Positions 44,187 to 52,552 of a DNA stretch of 64,000 nucleotides are shown piece after piece. The notes beneath the pieces were generated by a model. That model was not told where the DNA came from. It saw only the letters and a program-made list of their open reading frames with translations, and made no database searches. The DNA comes from Terriglobus tenax. GTDB lineage: Bacteria > Acidobacteriota > Terriglobia > Terriglobales > Acidobacteriaceae. Position 1 is the stretch's first letter. Each line of letters starts with the position of its first letter. The position numbers and the translations under genes are program-made. Where the stretch lies: the NCBI RefSeq assembly GCF_025685395.1, contig NZ_JAGSYA010000004.1, forward strand, positions 2,480,001 to 2,544,000. The letters run 5' to 3'.

Positions 44187-44792
44187 ATGAGCTCGAAGCC
44201 CCGCCTCTTCCTTGTCCGCCATGGAGAAACCGAGTGGTCGCTTTCCGGTCAGCACACCGGAACGACTGACATCCCCCTGACTGAGAACGGCCAGGCACAG
44301 GCCCGCACCGTGGGTGTGTTGTTGAATCACCATAATTTCGCGCAGGTGTTTACCAGCCCCATGCAGCGCGCCCGCGACACCTGCACCCTGCTCGGCTATG
44401 GCACGCAGGCGGTTGTGAATCCGGATCTGTGCGAATGGAACTACGGCATCTTCGAAGGGCTGACCACGCCGCAGATCCGCGAACAGCGCAACGATCCCCG
44501 CTGGAATATCTTCGACTCCGAGATTCCCAACGGCGAAAGCATTGAGCAGGTCGCCGCGCGCGCCCAGGCCGTCATCGATCAGGTATTGGAAATCGCGCCC
44601 GCGGGCGACACGCTGTTGGTTGCGCACGGCCACATTCTGCGGATCCTCGCTGCTACCTGGCTCGGCTTGCCGCCGCGCAGCGCACGTCTGCTGTCGCTGG
44701 TCCCGGCCTCACTTTCCATCCTTGGCTATGAGCATGACCAGCGCGTGCTCCAGACCTGGAACCGTACCCCCGGCGACAAGTTGCCGCAGTAA
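44187..44792 (+). CDS. histidine phosphatase family protein (phosphoglycerate-mutase-like)
   Basis: A 201-residue cytosolic enzyme of the histidine phosphatase superfamily. The RHG motif is LVRHGETEW (about 9-17), an Arg for the second phosphate pocket is in SPMQRARDT, and the second catalytic His is in LLVAHGH (about 143-149). Family members are phosphoglycerate mutases, CobC-type alpha-ribazole phosphatases and general phosphatases; the sequence does not decide. Followed by a terminator, then glmS. Confidence 0.92.
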   Translation: MSSKPRLFLVRHGETEWSLSGQHTGTTDIPLTENGQAQARTVGVLLNHHNFAQVFTSPMQRARDTCTLLGYGTQAVVNPDLCEWNYGIFEGLTTPQIREQRNDPRWNIFDSEIPNGESIEQVAARAQAVIDQVLEIAPAGDTLLVAHGHILRILAATWLGLPPRSARLLSLVPASLSILGYEHDQRVLQTWNRTPGDKLPQ

Positions 44793-44816
44793 CAGGAACT
44801 CCTATTGCTGAACTCG

Positions 44817-44853
44817 TGTAGAAAGGGTCAAGCTTTGCGCGACCCTTTCTACA
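44817..44853 (+). terminator. terminator between phosphatase gene and glmS
   Basis: Stem TGTAGAAAGGGTC / GACCCTTTCTACA (13 bp) with an 11-base loop. It lies 25 bases before the glmS start. The T run is weak. Confidence 0.75.
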
Positions 44854-44877
44854 CGGCCGCGTCTACACTGAACATCT

Positions 44878-46773
44878 ATGTGCGGAATCGTCGGATACAT
44901 CGGCCCGAAACCAGTCGTCCCCGTCATCATTGAAGGCCTTCGCCGCCTCGAATATCGTGGCTATGATTCTGCCGGCATCGCTGTCGCCGGCTCCGACGCC
45001 GGGCTTGAGCTTCGCCGCGCTCCCGGCAAACTGCGCAACCTGGAAGCCGTCATCGCCAACCAGCCGCTCCACGGCAACTACGGCATCGGCCACACCCGCT
45101 GGGCCACGCACGGCCGCCCCACCGAAGAGAACGCCCACCCCCACCGCGACTGCAGCGGCACCCTCGTCGTCGTCCACAACGGCATCGTCGAGAACTACCT
45201 CCAGCTCAAAACCGAGCTCACCGCCAAGGGTCACACCTTCGTCACCGAAACCGACACCGAGATCATCGCCCACTTGATAGAGGAAGAACTGGGTGCCCCA
45301 TCCATCCGCAACGCGGATGGGTGGGATTCCGCTACCAAGCTCGAACTCGCCGTAAGAACCGCCGTAAAACGCCTCACCGGAGCCTTCGCCATCGGCGTCC
45401 TCTCCGCCAACGCGCCCAACACCCTCATCGCCGCGCGCAGCGGACCACCCGCCGTCATCGGCATCGGCGACGGCGAATACTTCCTCGCCTCCGACGTCCC
45501 CGGCATCCTGCACCACACCCGCAACATCGTCTACCTGCAGGACGGCGACATCGCCATCCTCACCCCCGCAGGAGCCCGCTTCACCGACTTCTCCGGCAAC
45601 ACCGTCCAGCGCCCGCCGCAGCGCATTACCTGGGACCCCATCCAGGCCGAAAAGGGCGGCTACAAGCACTTCATGCTCAAGGAGACCAACGAGCAGCCGC
45701 GCGCCATCCGCGACACCACGCTCGGCCGCGTCTCGCTCGACAGCGGACAGGTCTTCCTGCCCGACCTCAAGCTCACCCCACAGGACTTCGCCCGCGCCAG
45801 CCAGCTCACCATCGCCGCCTGCGGCACCAGCTGGCACGCGGCGCTCGCCGGCAAGTTCATGATCGAGCGCCTCGCCCGCATCCCCACTGAAGTCGACTAC
45901 GCCAGCGAGTACCGCTACCGCAACCCCATCGCCAGCCCCAACGAGATCGGCCTGCTCATCACCCAGTCCGGCGAAACCGCCGACACCATCGCCGCCCAGC
46001 GCGAGATGATCTCCCTCGGCATCCCCACCCTCGCCATCTGCAACGTCGTCGGAGCAGCCATCACCCGCGACGCGCACGGCACCATCACCACCAACGCCGG
46101 CCCGGAGATCGGCGTCGCCAGCACCAAGGCCTTCACCGCCCAGCTCACCGCACTCTTCACCCTGGCGCTCTACCTGGCACAGCAACGCGGCACCGTTACG
46201 CCCCAGCAAAGCCTCCACCTCGTCACCGAGCTCAGCAAAATCCCCGGCAAGGTCGAAGACATCCTCCGCGCCGTCGACGACACCTGCGCCAACCTGGCCA
46301 AAAACTTCTCCAACGCCCGCGACTTCCTCTTCCTGGGCCGAGGCATCCACTACCCCATCGCCCTCGAAGGCGCGCTCAAATTGAAAGAAATCAGCTACAT
46401 CCACGCCGAGGGCTACCCCGCCGGCGAGATGAAGCACGGCCCCAACGCCCTCATCGACGAGACCCTGCCCGTAGTCGTCCTCGCCACCCAGGACCCCACC
46501 GACCCGCAGTCGGTCCTCAAGTACGAAAAGACGCTCAGCAATATCCAGGAAGTCACCGCCCGCAGCGGAAGAGTCATCGCCATCGCCACCGAAGGCGACC
46601 ACCAGATCAGCAACCTGGTAGAACACACCCTCCACATCCCCGCCGCCCCGGAGCTGCTGCTTCCCATTCTGGAGACGGTGCCGCTGCAGCTACTGGCCTA
46701 CCACATCGCAGTAAGAAGAGGCTGCGACGTGGACCAGCCAAGAAATCTTGCGAAGAGTGTGACGGTGGAGTAA
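44878..46773 (+). CDS. glmS: glutamine--fructose-6-phosphate aminotransferase
   Basis: Makes glucosamine 6-phosphate from fructose 6-phosphate and glutamine for peptidoglycan and lipopolysaccharide. The N-terminal nucleophile is Cys2 of MCGIVGYIG, followed by [11 protein letters not shown] and GHTRWATHG. Two SIS domains ([20 protein letters not shown]) and the end [16 protein letters not shown] are normal. The protein is longer than the usual 610 or so residues. Extra residues about 139-151 ([13 protein letters not shown]) coincide with a palindromic repeat in the DNA. No glmS ribozyme was recognised upstream. Confidence 0.96.
   Translation: MCGIVGYIGPKPVVPVIIEGLRRLEYRGYDSAGIAVAGSDAGLELRRAPGKLRNLEAVIANQPLHGNYGIGHTRWATHGRPTEENAHPHRDCSGTLVVVHNGIVENYLQLKTELTAKGHTFVTETDTEIIAHLIEEELGAPSIRNADGWDSATKLELAVRTAVKRLTGAFAIGVLSANAPNTLIAARSGPPAVIGIGDGEYFLASDVPGILHHTRNIVYLQDGDIAILTPAGARFTDFSGNTVQRPPQRITWDPIQAEKGGYKHFMLKETNEQPRAIRDTTLGRVSLDSGQVFLPDLKLTPQDFARASQLTIAACGTSWHAALAGKFMIERLARIPTEVDYASEYRYRNPIASPNEIGLLITQSGETADTIAAQREMISLGIPTLAICNVVGAAITRDAHGTITTNAGPEIGVASTKAFTAQLTALFTLALYLAQQRGTVTPQQSLHLVTELSKIPGKVEDILRAVDDTCANLAKNFSNARDFLFLGRGIHYPIALEGALKLKEISYIHAEGYPAGEMKHGPNALIDETLPVVVLATQDPTDPQSVLKYEKTLSNIQEVTARSGRVIAIATEGDHQISNLVEHTLHIPAAPELLLPILETVPLQLLAYHIAVRRGCDVDQPRNLAKSVTVE
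45289..45330. repeat. GGGTGCCCC palindromic repeat inside glmS
   Basis: CTGGGTGCCCCATCC at 45289-45303 leads into the palindrome CCATCCGC-AAC-GCGGATGG and a G-rich end GGGTGGGATTCC. The start is identical to intergenic copies at 39983 and close to those at 59672 and 61130. In glmS it encodes [14 protein letters not shown] in frame, within the glutaminase domain between HLIEEE and [13 protein letters not shown]. Confidence 0.8.
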
Positions 46774-46810
46774 GCTCGCTTGCAAAACTCAATCGTGTTA
46801 TATAGGGTCA

Positions 46811-48136
46811 ATGCAGATTCAGTCGCTAGAACTTTATAATTTTCGTGCTTTTGAGCAGTGCAAAGTTGAATTTGCACCGATCACAGTTCTAGTCGGACCC
46901 AACAATGCCGGCAAAAGTTCAATATTAAGCGCCTTACGCATACTCTCGCAAACGTTGAAGAGCGTTGACCCGGATACAACTCTCCTATTGGAACAACTCG
47001 GCTCTTATAGGGATGTTGTCCACGGCAATAAGACCGGTCGTGGCATTCGCATTAGAGCTGAATTTTCATCGGATACTGGTAATCCAAGCTTCGATCTCAA
47101 GTACAAATATCGCGTTCAGAGACGCGAGGTCGCACTAAGTGAGTTTATGGCGTTTGAGCGCACGCCTGATGGCGGTGAATCAACAATACTAAGAACTACT
47201 TATTCCGAAATAACACGGAGACAACTTCTTCGCTTTATCGCAGGGATTCCAGAAGGAATCATTGGTCAAGTTCCGGTCCCCTTTTATCATTTTCTCCCTC
47301 GCATCAGCTTCTTATTTTGGGAACAACTTGCAAAAAAGTCGAAAGGCAGGCTTCGCTTTCATAAGAATCAAGATTTCCCCCCAAAGGGATCTAGCTCTCT
47401 GACTAAGTGGGTACGGGAAATTCAATATCTTCTTTCTTCGCTTCAGTACCTTGGACCATTCCGCGAGGATCCCAAGAGGAATTATCCTTTTTCAGGAGAA
47501 AGACCTTCTTTGCTTGAAAGTTCCGGTCACGGTGCGACCGACATACTAATGACTGATTTTTTTCGAAGAGGAAGACAGAAGCGGGAGCTCACCAAAAAAG
47601 TCAGCCAGTGGCTGACACGTGCTGGCATCGCAGATGATATCGAAGTCGTTGCAATCAGTGACAGGCAATACGATATTCGTCTTAGGCATCCTATAACCCA
47701 AGAATCTTCGAATCTCGCTGACGTCGGTTTCGGTGCATCTCAAATCCTTCCCGTCCTTATCGCTGGTTATGATATTGCCCCTGGCTCGCTATTTTCTGTT
47801 GAACAGCCTGAGATTCACCTTCACCCAAAAGCTCAAGCTGAGTTGGGCGAATTTTTTGGTGATCTCTACGGTCGAAAAGTGCAAAGTGTAATCGAAACAC
47901 ATAGCGAACATCTAATTATTCGGTTGCAGAGGAAAGTCGCATTAGGGGAAATCAAACCAGAAGACATCGTATTCAATTACATAAATCCAACAAAAAGCGG
48001 CAAGGAAATTGTCACTTTGAAGCTGAATGAAAAAGGTTTGTTCACAGATAAGTGGCCAAATGGATTCTTTGAAGAGAGGATGCAAGAGACTTTAGGTTTG
48101 GCTAAGGCTCCATTGCTAAGAAGAGCATCTCGATGA
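46811..48136 (+). CDS. RecF/OLD-like AAA ATPase (DUF3696-type), likely acquired
   Basis: A 441-residue ATPase. It begins MQIQSLELYNFRAFEQ and has Walker A GPNNAGKSS at 29-37, typical of RecF/SMC/OLD-like ATPases that sense DNA or RNA. Late motifs are LADVGFGASQILPVL, the Walker B-like SVEQPEIHLHPKAQAEL and SVIETHSEHLIIRL with a conserved His. No TOPRIM nuclease follows. Codons are much richer in A and T than in the flanking glmS and regulator genes. Its stop overlaps the next start by four bases (ATGA), so the two products are translated together and probably act together. The best guess is an anti-phage or plasmid-defence pair. Confidence 0.82.
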   Translation: MQIQSLELYNFRAFEQCKVEFAPITVLVGPNNAGKSSILSALRILSQTLKSVDPDTTLLLEQLGSYRDVVHGNKTGRGIRIRAEFSSDTGNPSFDLKYKYRVQRREVALSEFMAFERTPDGGESTILRTTYSEITRRQLLRFIAGIPEGIIGQVPVPFYHFLPRISFLFWEQLAKKSKGRLRFHKNQDFPPKGSSSLTKWVREIQYLLSSLQYLGPFREDPKRNYPFSGERPSLLESSGHGATDILMTDFFRRGRQKRELTKKVSQWLTRAGIADDIEVVAISDRQYDIRLRHPITQESSNLADVGFGASQILPVLIAGYDIAPGSLFSVEQPEIHLHPKAQAELGEFFGDLYGRKVQSVIETHSEHLIIRLQRKVALGEIKPEDIVFNYINPTKSGKEIVTLKLNEKGLFTDKWPNGFFEERMQETLGLAKAPLLRRASR

Positions 48137-48654
48137 GCGGTGTTGTAGTGGACGCATGTGTTATGCAGCGCTTCCTTTTGGCGTTGGTCGAAGATCGTCA
48201 AGATGACGTCGCGCATCTTTTCGCTTGTCTTTCCGAGGGGCTCGGTTTCGCGATCGACAGTACGGATAAGATGCTTAATCAGTGGAGAGAAACTTGTAAG
48301 CATCTGTTAATGGAAGATTGGATTGTCCGCGGAATCCAAAATGGCTATATCCGTGTAGTGGACCCCATTAGGTCACAACGGCACAAAAAGCAGCTGATGC
48401 AAGCACTCGGATTTCCTTACCAAACACGGCACGAGGGCGTTTATGTCGAAGTTGCAACTGCCTCTCCACCTCATTTATTGATTTCAGAGGATATTGATTT
48501 TTGGGAGCCAACAGCTAAACGAGGCTCTGCAGAAGTGAAATCTAAATTCATTAGCCAGAGTAGAGGAGGAGTAGCGCGTTATTTAAATAAGGAGATGGGG
48601 ATCACAGTCGTGAATGTTTCCCAGGCAATAGCGCAGCTTAATTGCTCCTCTTAA
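48133..48654 (+). CDS. PIN-like RNase domain protein coupled to the ATPase
   Basis: A 173-residue protein with a PIN-like acidic layout: Asp7 in the first strand (SGVVVDACVM), an acidic residue around 42 (AIDSTDK), and Glu119, Asp120 and Asp122 in LLISEDIDFW, the position of the C-terminal PIN acidic cluster. PIN domains are metal-dependent RNases, often toxins. The reading frame overlaps the ATPase stop (ATGA) and shares its AT-rich codon use. I infer an effector controlled by the ATPase. No antitoxin-like gene is adjacent. Confidence 0.65.
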   Translation: MSGVVVDACVMQRFLLALVEDRQDDVAHLFACLSEGLGFAIDSTDKMLNQWRETCKHLLMEDWIVRGIQNGYIRVVDPIRSQRHKKQLMQALGFPYQTRHEGVYVEVATASPPHLLISEDIDFWEPTAKRGSAEVKSKFISQSRGGVARYLNKEMGITVVNVSQAIAQLNCSS

Positions 48655-48665
48655 AAGTAACTCCC

Positions 48666-48881
48666 CTACAGCCCCTTCAAAAACTCCGACAGCGACTTCT
48701 CAAACGTCAGCGCCAGCACCTCAAGATTCCGCAGGCAGACTTCCTTCTTCCCGCGCTCCAGATACGACAGATAGATCACATTGATCCCGCTGTGCTCGGC
48801 CAGGTCGATCTGCCGCCAGCCGCGTGCCTTCCGTAACGCTCGCACTCGCTCCCCAACCGCCACGCAGATGTCTCTTGTCAT
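48666..48881 (-). CDS. XRE-family transcriptional regulator
   Basis: A 71-residue single-domain HTH protein: ERVRALRKARGWRQIDLAEHSGI, then YLSYLERGKKEVCLRNLEVLAL, which is the five-helix XRE/Cro fold with Q and R-rich contacts. It resembles controller proteins and antitoxin-type regulators. It is convergent with the ATPase/PIN pair and uses host-like GC-rich codons. A 35-bp near-perfect palindrome lies 15 bases upstream of the start, a likely autoregulatory site. A function in controlling the ATPase/PIN genes is possible but unproven. Confidence 0.9.
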   Translation of the reverse strand: MTRDICVAVGERVRALRKARGWRQIDLAEHSGINVIYLSYLERGKKEVCLRNLEVLALTFEKSLSEFLKGL

Positions 48882-48896
48882 GCCCTCATACTTCGA

Positions 48897-48931
48897 TCTA
48901 GCCTATAAGCTAATCTAGCTTATGGGTTAGA
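48897..48931. promoter_or_regulatory. palindromic operator upstream of the XRE regulator
   Basis: Two 16-base arms (TCTAGCCTATAAGCTA and TAGCTTATGGGTTAGA) around ATC. Only two of 16 positions differ between the arms. It starts 15 bases upstream of the XRE start codon and is AT-rich compared with surrounding DNA, so it may also overlap the regulator promoter. Confidence 0.75.
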
Positions 48932-48956
48932 TGTACCCAGAGGGTCAACGCCGAGC

Positions 48957-49190
48957 ATGACGCCCCGAACACTCAAACTCCTCAAGTGGCCCTCCCTCAT
49001 CCTCTGGACGGCCTTCCTCATCTTCACCGGCCGCTGCGGTCCCGCAACCCGCCCCGTACCACACGATCTCTCCGCCGGTCCCGCAGAGTCCCCAAACCTC
49101 TCCGCCCCCGCACCACCGGGCCACCCCAAAATCACCCTTTTGAGGCTATCCAATAAAACTGATGGAATGATAGTCTCATGCAAACGATAG
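48957..49190 (+). CDS. small putative membrane protein or gene remnant
   Basis: An open frame of 77 codons starting ATG at 48957. The first 57 codons have strongly host-like third positions (mostly C), with a hydrophobic helix (WPSLILWTAFLIFTG) and then a Pro/Ala-rich tail. The last 20 codons become AT-rich and end in a palindrome. It may be a true small protein or the 5' part of a broken gene. No family recognised. It sits between the XRE operator and the di-haem protein gene. Confidence 0.35.
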   Translation: MTPRTLKLLKWPSLILWTAFLIFTGRCGPATRPVPHDLSAGPAESPNLSAPAPPGHPKITLLRLSNKTDGMIVSCKR

Positions 49191-49205
49191 TTTTTATCGT
49201 TTGCA
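49179..49205. promoter_or_regulatory. AT-rich 27-bp inverted repeat
   Basis: TGCAAACGATA-GTTTT-TATCGTTTGCA, a perfect 11-bp dyad with a 5-base centre, 64 bases upstream of the 49270 start. Its low GC and perfect symmetry suit a protein-binding site more than a terminator. Confidence 0.55.
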
Positions 49206-49269
49206 ATCAGTTCCTCTTCTTAACCCTTTGTCCGACTTTCGCTAACCCCACGATTTGGGAGGCAAGACT

Positions 49270-50697
49270 ATGAGCCACGCACGCCACTGGGGCAGGATCG
49301 CTATCGCCGCCGTCAGCACCGGCATCCTGACCGCATCGCTTTGGAAAGGTCCGGCGGTCAACGCCCAGGCCACCAGCCCGCAAACCCCCGTTCCCAACAG
49401 CTACGCCCCGGTCGATGACAAGGAGAGCTTCCAGGCTGTCCACGACCGCATGGTGGCCGCCAAGGCCGCCGTTCAGCAGCGCCAGTTGGACCTGTTGAAT
49501 GAGCGGTATGACCTGAGTGACCGGCCCTCGTCGACCGTTACCATGGACCGCACCAAGCCCGTCCAGACCGGCGTTCGCGTCAAGCTGCCCGCAGGCGTTA
49601 CCTGGGACGCGCTCGCGTCGCAGACGCCGGAGCAGATCCGCGAGAAGGGCAGCTTCCCCAAGGGATTTCTGCCTCTGCCGCATGCCCACCATGAAGAGGG
49701 CGGCATGGTCTTTCCGCATGCCGAACTGCAGGAGCTGCTCGACAAGGAGCAGCGCGACCTGACCCGCTTCGACCTGGACTTCGACATCCCGGAGCGTTTT
49801 CTGGCCGAGTTCCCTGCCGCCACCTACCTGACCACACGGCCCGACCTGGGCGACGTGAGCAAGGGCCAGCTGATCACCATCAACAACTACTACGAGCTGT
49901 TCAGCGGCATTCTGAACCCCAAGCAGCTTGAGGGGCTTCGCCTTCTGGTTACGCCCTTTCCGCAGCAGCAGTTCAACCAGACCACTGACCGCCGCTCGGA
50001 CAAGCCCAGCCGCGGCGTCGCCTGCCTGGACTGCCACACCAACGGCGGCACCAACGGAGCCTTCCATGAAGTGGGCGACATCCGTCCGCAGGAGTTCCGC
50101 CATCGCATCGAGACGCCGGCACTGCGCGGTGTGAACATCCAGCGCCTCTTCGGCTCGCAGCGCGCGTTGAAGACGGTGGAGGACTTCACCGAGTTCGAGC
50201 AGCGCGCCGCCTACTTCGACGGCGATCACGTCATCGCCGCTAAAAAGGGCGTCAATGTGCTGGAGCGCGGCAGCCAGGTGCACTTCATGGCCGAGTTTGA
50301 AGAGTTGCTGGACTTCCCGCCGGCTCCCAAGCTGATGTGGGACGGCAAGCTGGACCCCGCCAAGGCCACGAAAGAAGAATTGCACGGTCAGGATGTCTTC
50401 TACGGCAAGGGACGTTGCGCCGAGTGCCACTCCGGCCAGTACTTTACAGACAACAGCATGCACGATCTCCATGCCGAGCGTTTCTACACGCAGCACATGG
50501 AGAACGGCATGATGATGGCGCGCGACGGAGCGATCAAGACCTTCCCGCTGCGCGGCATCAAGGACACGCCGCCCTACCTGCACGACGGCCGCCTGCTCAC
50601 GCTCGAGGATACCGTCGAATACTTCAACCTGGTGCTGGGCACCAAGCTCACCGCGCAGGAGAAGAAGGACCTGGTGTCATACCTGCAGACGCTGTAA
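49270..50697 (+). CDS. di-haem cytochrome c peroxidase-like protein
   Basis: A 475-residue exported protein with a signal or anchor at about 10-30 (IAIAAVSTGILTASLW). Two c-type haem motifs are CLDCH (about 255-259) and CAECH (about 380-384), followed by LHDGRLLTLEDTVEYF near the end, a segment seen in MauG/cytochrome c peroxidase-like proteins. It probably reduces peroxide or acts in periplasmic electron transfer. The ATG at 49270 follows GGGAGG with normal spacing; an in-frame TTG at 49255 is less likely. A terminator follows. Confidence 0.9.
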   Translation: MSHARHWGRIAIAAVSTGILTASLWKGPAVNAQATSPQTPVPNSYAPVDDKESFQAVHDRMVAAKAAVQQRQLDLLNERYDLSDRPSSTVTMDRTKPVQTGVRVKLPAGVTWDALASQTPEQIREKGSFPKGFLPLPHAHHEEGGMVFPHAELQELLDKEQRDLTRFDLDFDIPERFLAEFPAATYLTTRPDLGDVSKGQLITINNYYELFSGILNPKQLEGLRLLVTPFPQQQFNQTTDRRSDKPSRGVACLDCHTNGGTNGAFHEVGDIRPQEFRHRIETPALRGVNIQRLFGSQRALKTVEDFTEFEQRAAYFDGDHVIAAKKGVNVLERGSQVHFMAEFEELLDFPPAPKLMWDGKLDPAKATKEELHGQDVFYGKGRCAECHSGQYFTDNSMHDLHAERFYTQHMENGMMMARDGAIKTFPLRGIKDTPPYLHDGRLLTLEDTVEYFNLVLGTKLTAQEKKDLVSYLQTL

Positions 50698-50717
50698 AAC
50701 GAAAGCGTAATACGCTC

Positions 50718-50750
50718 GAATGGGGCAACCGGTATCCGGTTGCCCCATTC
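50718..50750. terminator. bidirectional terminator
   Basis: A perfect 15-bp inverted repeat (GAATGGGGCAACCGG / CCGGTTGCCCCATTC) with a TAT loop between convergent genes. It lacks a long T run, so it may depend on stem strength or Rho. Confidence 0.75.
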
Positions 50751-50754
50751 GTAT

Positions 50755-51309
50755 CTACGGCAGCGCCGCAACAACCTTCTTCGCCGCCAGCGACAGCAGC
50801 AACCGCGAAAATCCGCTGAACAGAATCGCCAGTCCCACCAGCGTTCCAGGCACCCATGCGGCGGAGCTGGGCAGATGCGCCCAGATCATGACCGCCACAA
50901 GGATGGAGAAGACGCCATCCAGCAGCAGCCAGCCGCTGCCTACCAGTCCGCGCAGGCCAAATCCTCCGGCCACTTCGACCAGGCCTTTGAGGAACAGGTA
51001 AGCGGAAAGGATCAGCGTCAGGCTAACCAGTCCGGCCAGCGGATGCATCAGCAGGTAGATGCCGCCCCAGAAGTAAATCAGCGCAACCAGAGCCTCCCAC
51101 AGAACTGCTCCCGCGCCACGCACATGCCAGGCAAACCACACGTGCGTAAAGCCGCTCACAAGCAGCAGCCAGCCAACCACGGTTGTCACGGCAACGCCGG
51201 CCGCCAGCGGTGCGGCAATGGCAAACAGGCCAACCAGGATCATCAAGACACTCAGGGCAATCGACCAGCCGATGGATTCCTTCGCAATGCTGCGGACAGA
51301 CAGGCTCAT
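50755..51309 (-). CDS. HdeD-like (DUF308) membrane protein
   Basis: A 184-residue inner-membrane protein with six short helices in a DUF308/HdeD pattern: VLMILVGLFAIAAPLAAGVA, then VVGWLLLVSGFTHVWFAW, YFWGGIYLLMHPLAGL, AYLFLKGLVEVAGGF, GSGWLLLDGVFSILVAVMI and WVPGTLVGLAILFSGFSRL. HdeD supports acid tolerance in enterobacteria; in other phyla its role is uncertain. It is a single-gene unit with terminators on both sides. Confidence 0.92.
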   Translation of the reverse strand: MSLSVRSIAKESIGWSIALSVLMILVGLFAIAAPLAAGVAVTTVVGWLLLVSGFTHVWFAWHVRGAGAVLWEALVALIYFWGGIYLLMHPLAGLVSLTLILSAYLFLKGLVEVAGGFGLRGLVGSGWLLLDGVFSILVAVMIWAHLPSSAAWVPGTLVGLAILFSGFSRLLLSLAAKKVVAALP

Positions 51310-51393
51310 GGGTTTCTTCCTCTGCCTGCCATGGTGTCACAATTTCGTAGACGCGCAACGTGCGTGCCATCACATGGGTCTCAGGCAAAACAG

Positions 51394-51420
51394 AAGAGCC
51401 CGGCATCGCGCCGGGCTCTT
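51394..51420 (-). terminator. terminator after the 51441-52049 gene
   Basis: Stem AAGAGCCCGGC / GCCGGGCTCTT (11 bp) with TCGCG-type loop, 20 bases after the stop on the minus strand, followed by CTGTTTT. Confidence 0.88.
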
Positions 51421-51440
51421 TTGCGAAAATTCAAGGTTCG

Positions 51441-52049
51441 TTACTTGTTGTTGATCAGACCCTTATTCCCGCCAAAGCGGAAGACCAGTCCTGTACTCAC
51501 GGAGAAGACCGTGCTCGACGCGTACGACTCCGTAGGTGCGACAACAGTGGAGTTGATCACGCTTACCTTGCCGTAGCCAACTTCCACAATGCGCCAGTCC
51601 ACGTGCTTATTCAGCGGCTGGTCAATGCCGGCCAGCACCATAAACTGGCCGCGGCGGGCGCTCTTCGGGTTATGCGGCGCCGACGAGGTGCCAATGCCTC
51701 CCAGTACCTCGGCATAGCCACGCACGCCCAGACCGTCAATGTAGTGCGATCCACGCAGACCGATCAGGAAGCTCTTCAGCGGGGCGTTGTTGTTACGCAC
51801 GTACGATCCACGGATGTCGAGGCCCACCTCGTTCTTGCCGGAGTTGGAGACAGTCGCGTATCCGCCGTAGCTGACGCCTTTAAACCACGCGTTCGTGTTG
51901 CCTTCCCCCATGAAAGCAAACTCGCCGGTGTCCGCCTGCGCGTTGCTGATGCGGTTTGCAACCGGATTAATGTAAAAGCCGTATTGAGCGTGAGCGGCGG
52001 CGGAGGTGAGCAGCAGCCCGAGAAGGGCCGCGAACAAACGCAGTTTCAT
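51441..52049 (-). CDS. outer-membrane beta-barrel protein
   Basis: A 202-residue protein with signal peptide (residues 1-21, ending AAAHAQ) and an eight-stranded-barrel-like alternation: YGFYINPVANRIS, NEVGLDIRGSYVRN, SFLIGLRGSHYID, and so on. It ends FSVSTGLVFRFGG plus a short polar tail. This is like small OmpA/OmpX-type barrels and like the protein at 26723. No homology to a characterised porin is claimed. Confidence 0.78.
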   Translation of the reverse strand: MKLRLFAALLGLLLTSAAAHAQYGFYINPVANRISNAQADTGEFAFMGEGNTNAWFKGVSYGGYATVSNSGKNEVGLDIRGSYVRNNNAPLKSFLIGLRGSHYIDGLGVRGYAEVLGGIGTSSAPHNPKSARRGQFMVLAGIDQPLNKHVDWRIVEVGYGKVSVINSTVVAPTESYASSTVFSVSTGLVFRFGGNKGLINNK

Positions 52050-52103
52050 CCATACATCCTTGCGGTGTTTCGGCCCGGAGACCTGCGTAGAGTCTACCGG
52101 AAG

Positions 52104-52397
52104 CTAGTACCGCTTCACCACTTCGGGGTGCTTTTGCAGCCACCAGCAGGCTCCCTCACCCGCCTGCGGGAAGATCGAACGGCTGCAAACGGCCATCCAC
52201 TGGCCGCCGTAGTAGTACTCCACCTTGCTGGCTTTCAGGCTGGCAATTTCCACTTCGGTGCGCCGGACCTGTCCCATTCCGCCACCACGGGCCACGCGGG
52301 CGCGCCACACCGCCCAGTCGCCCATATACAAAGCCATGGCCGCCACGGCGGTGATCCCCAGCGTCCATGCCAGTTTGTGAAGAATCCATTGCCCCAT
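52104..52397 (-). CDS. small single-pass membrane protein, unknown
   Basis: A 97-residue protein with one hydrophobic helix (about 9-29, WTLGITAVAAMALYMGDWAVW) and a soluble part containing KVEYYYGGQWMAVCSRSIFP and a conserved-looking WWLQKHPEVVKRY end. The two Cys residues could be paired outside the cytosol. No family recognised. Divergent from tRNA-Ile2. Confidence 0.68.
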   Translation of the reverse strand: MGQWILHKLAWTLGITAVAAMALYMGDWAVWRARVARGGGMGQVRRTEVEIASLKASKVEYYYGGQWMAVCSRSIFPQAGEGACWWLQKHPEVVKRY

Positions 52398-52458
52398 GCC
52401 CAGCAGCGTAGCAGACAGGCAGCCACGAACGCCGCCTCCGTGCGAGACTGGAAAGACA

Positions 52459-52534
<76 letters not shown>

Positions 52535-52552
52535 ATCCTCTTACCGCACCTT

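Noticed and set aside
44793-44877. glmS ribozyme
   Set aside because: The 85-base gap holds a terminator hairpin and no glucosamine-6-phosphate ribozyme core; it is too short for the full element.
44863-46635. Long open frame antisense to glmS
   Set aside because: It follows from strong GC bias at third positions of glmS; the encoded protein is low-complexity (Gly, Val, Asp, Glu) without any domain. Similar antisense frames exist opposite gcv, trpS and cysS.
46811-48654. Assignment of the ATPase/PIN pair to PARIS, Septu or Gabija
   Set aside because: PARIS needs a DUF4435 partner, Septu an HNH nuclease and Gabija a helicase with an OLD-TOPRIM protein; none of these is present.
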